Assembly (NCBI GenBank): GCA_016929175.1
Contig: JAFGJI010000192.1
Location: 1 to 7,008 of the forward strand
Direction of reading: 5' to 3'
DNA from: Thermoplasmatota archaeon
GTDB taxonomy: Archaea > Thermoplasmatota > Penumbrarchaeia > Penumbrarchaeales > Penumbrarchaeaceae
Length of the DNA stretch: 7,008 nt
Below the pieces are notes generated by a model. That model did not search any database and had not been told where the DNA came from. It saw nothing but the letters and a program-made list of their open reading frames with translations. The number at the start of each line of letters is the position of its first letter. The first letter of the stretch is position 1. Below, in pieces: positions 6,947-7,008 of the stretch. The position numbers and the translations under genes are program-made.

Positions 6947-6955
6947 TTTTAATAT
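6947..6955 (+). promoter_or_regulatory. TATA-like box for the next gene
   Basis: TTTTAATAT lies in the short gap after the Kelch gene. Its centre is 26 bases before the ATG at 6977, the spacing expected for a leaderless archaeal transcript. The T4 run at its left end could also help terminate the Kelch transcript, but no hairpin supports that. Confidence 0.45.
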
Positions 6956-6976
6956 CACGACCCTGATGGGCTCCCG

Positions 6977-7008
6977 ATGGAGCGACGCGGCCGGGGGAAG
7001 AAGAAACC
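6977..7008 (+). CDS. Start of a further gene, basic N-terminus, cut by window edge
   Basis: Only ten complete codons are present: MERRGRGKKK, then two bases of a proline codon. There is no ribosome site, but the TATA-like box 26 bases upstream fits a leaderless start here. A second ATG at 6966 in another frame (MGSRWSDAAGG) is only 15 bases from the box centre and fits less well. The very basic start could belong to a nucleic-acid-binding or membrane protein; nothing more can be said. Confidence 0.4.
   Translation, partial: MERRGRGKKK

Noticed and set aside
6936..6976. Hairpin terminator after the Kelch gene
   Set aside because: Only short, poorly placed complementary triplets and a T4 run are present; no stable stem followed by a T tract.

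Overview
The window looks archaeal, most likely from the Thermoplasmatota (Thermoplasmata-like lineages); this is an inference. The supporting signs are: a secretion ATPase of the archaeal TadA/GspE2 kind followed by its membrane partner; a very large secreted Kelch/Ig-like protein with many N-glycosylation sequons, one C-terminal membrane anchor and a glutamate-rich tail; and A/T-rich TATA-like boxes sitting about 25 bases before start codons, as in leaderless archaeal transcription. No rRNA, tRNA, transposase or CRISPR is visible, and nothing points to recent transfer.

Layout. Bases 1-2329 are a minus-strand pair: an ATPase (656-2329) and, overlapping it by 4 bases, the start of a type II secretion F / TadC-like membrane platform protein (659 down to the window edge, incomplete). 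Together they are the motor and membrane core of a type IV pilus-like or archaeal secretion machine. Bases 2330-2522 are a divergent intergenic region with TATA-like boxes on both strands, a small dyad and a leader hairpin. Bases 2523-6935 are one plus-strand gene for a protein of about 1470 residues: signal peptide, about 12 Kelch-like blades, a long beta-rich Ig-like region, one membrane helix and a roughly 105-residue acidic cytoplasmic tail. Bases 6936-6976 hold a TATA-like box placed for a leaderless start at 6977, where a new gene probably begins and is cut by the window edge.

How the genes may work together. The ATPase and platform protein surely form one unit. The divergent Kelch protein is on the cell surface, and whether it is functionally linked to the secretion machine (adhesin, substrate or sensor) cannot be decided from adjacency alone. 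The most unusual points are the two-propeller-sized Kelch array joined to an acidic cytoplasmic tail with a non-repetitive core, and a calcium-loop-like motif in the external loop of the platform protein.
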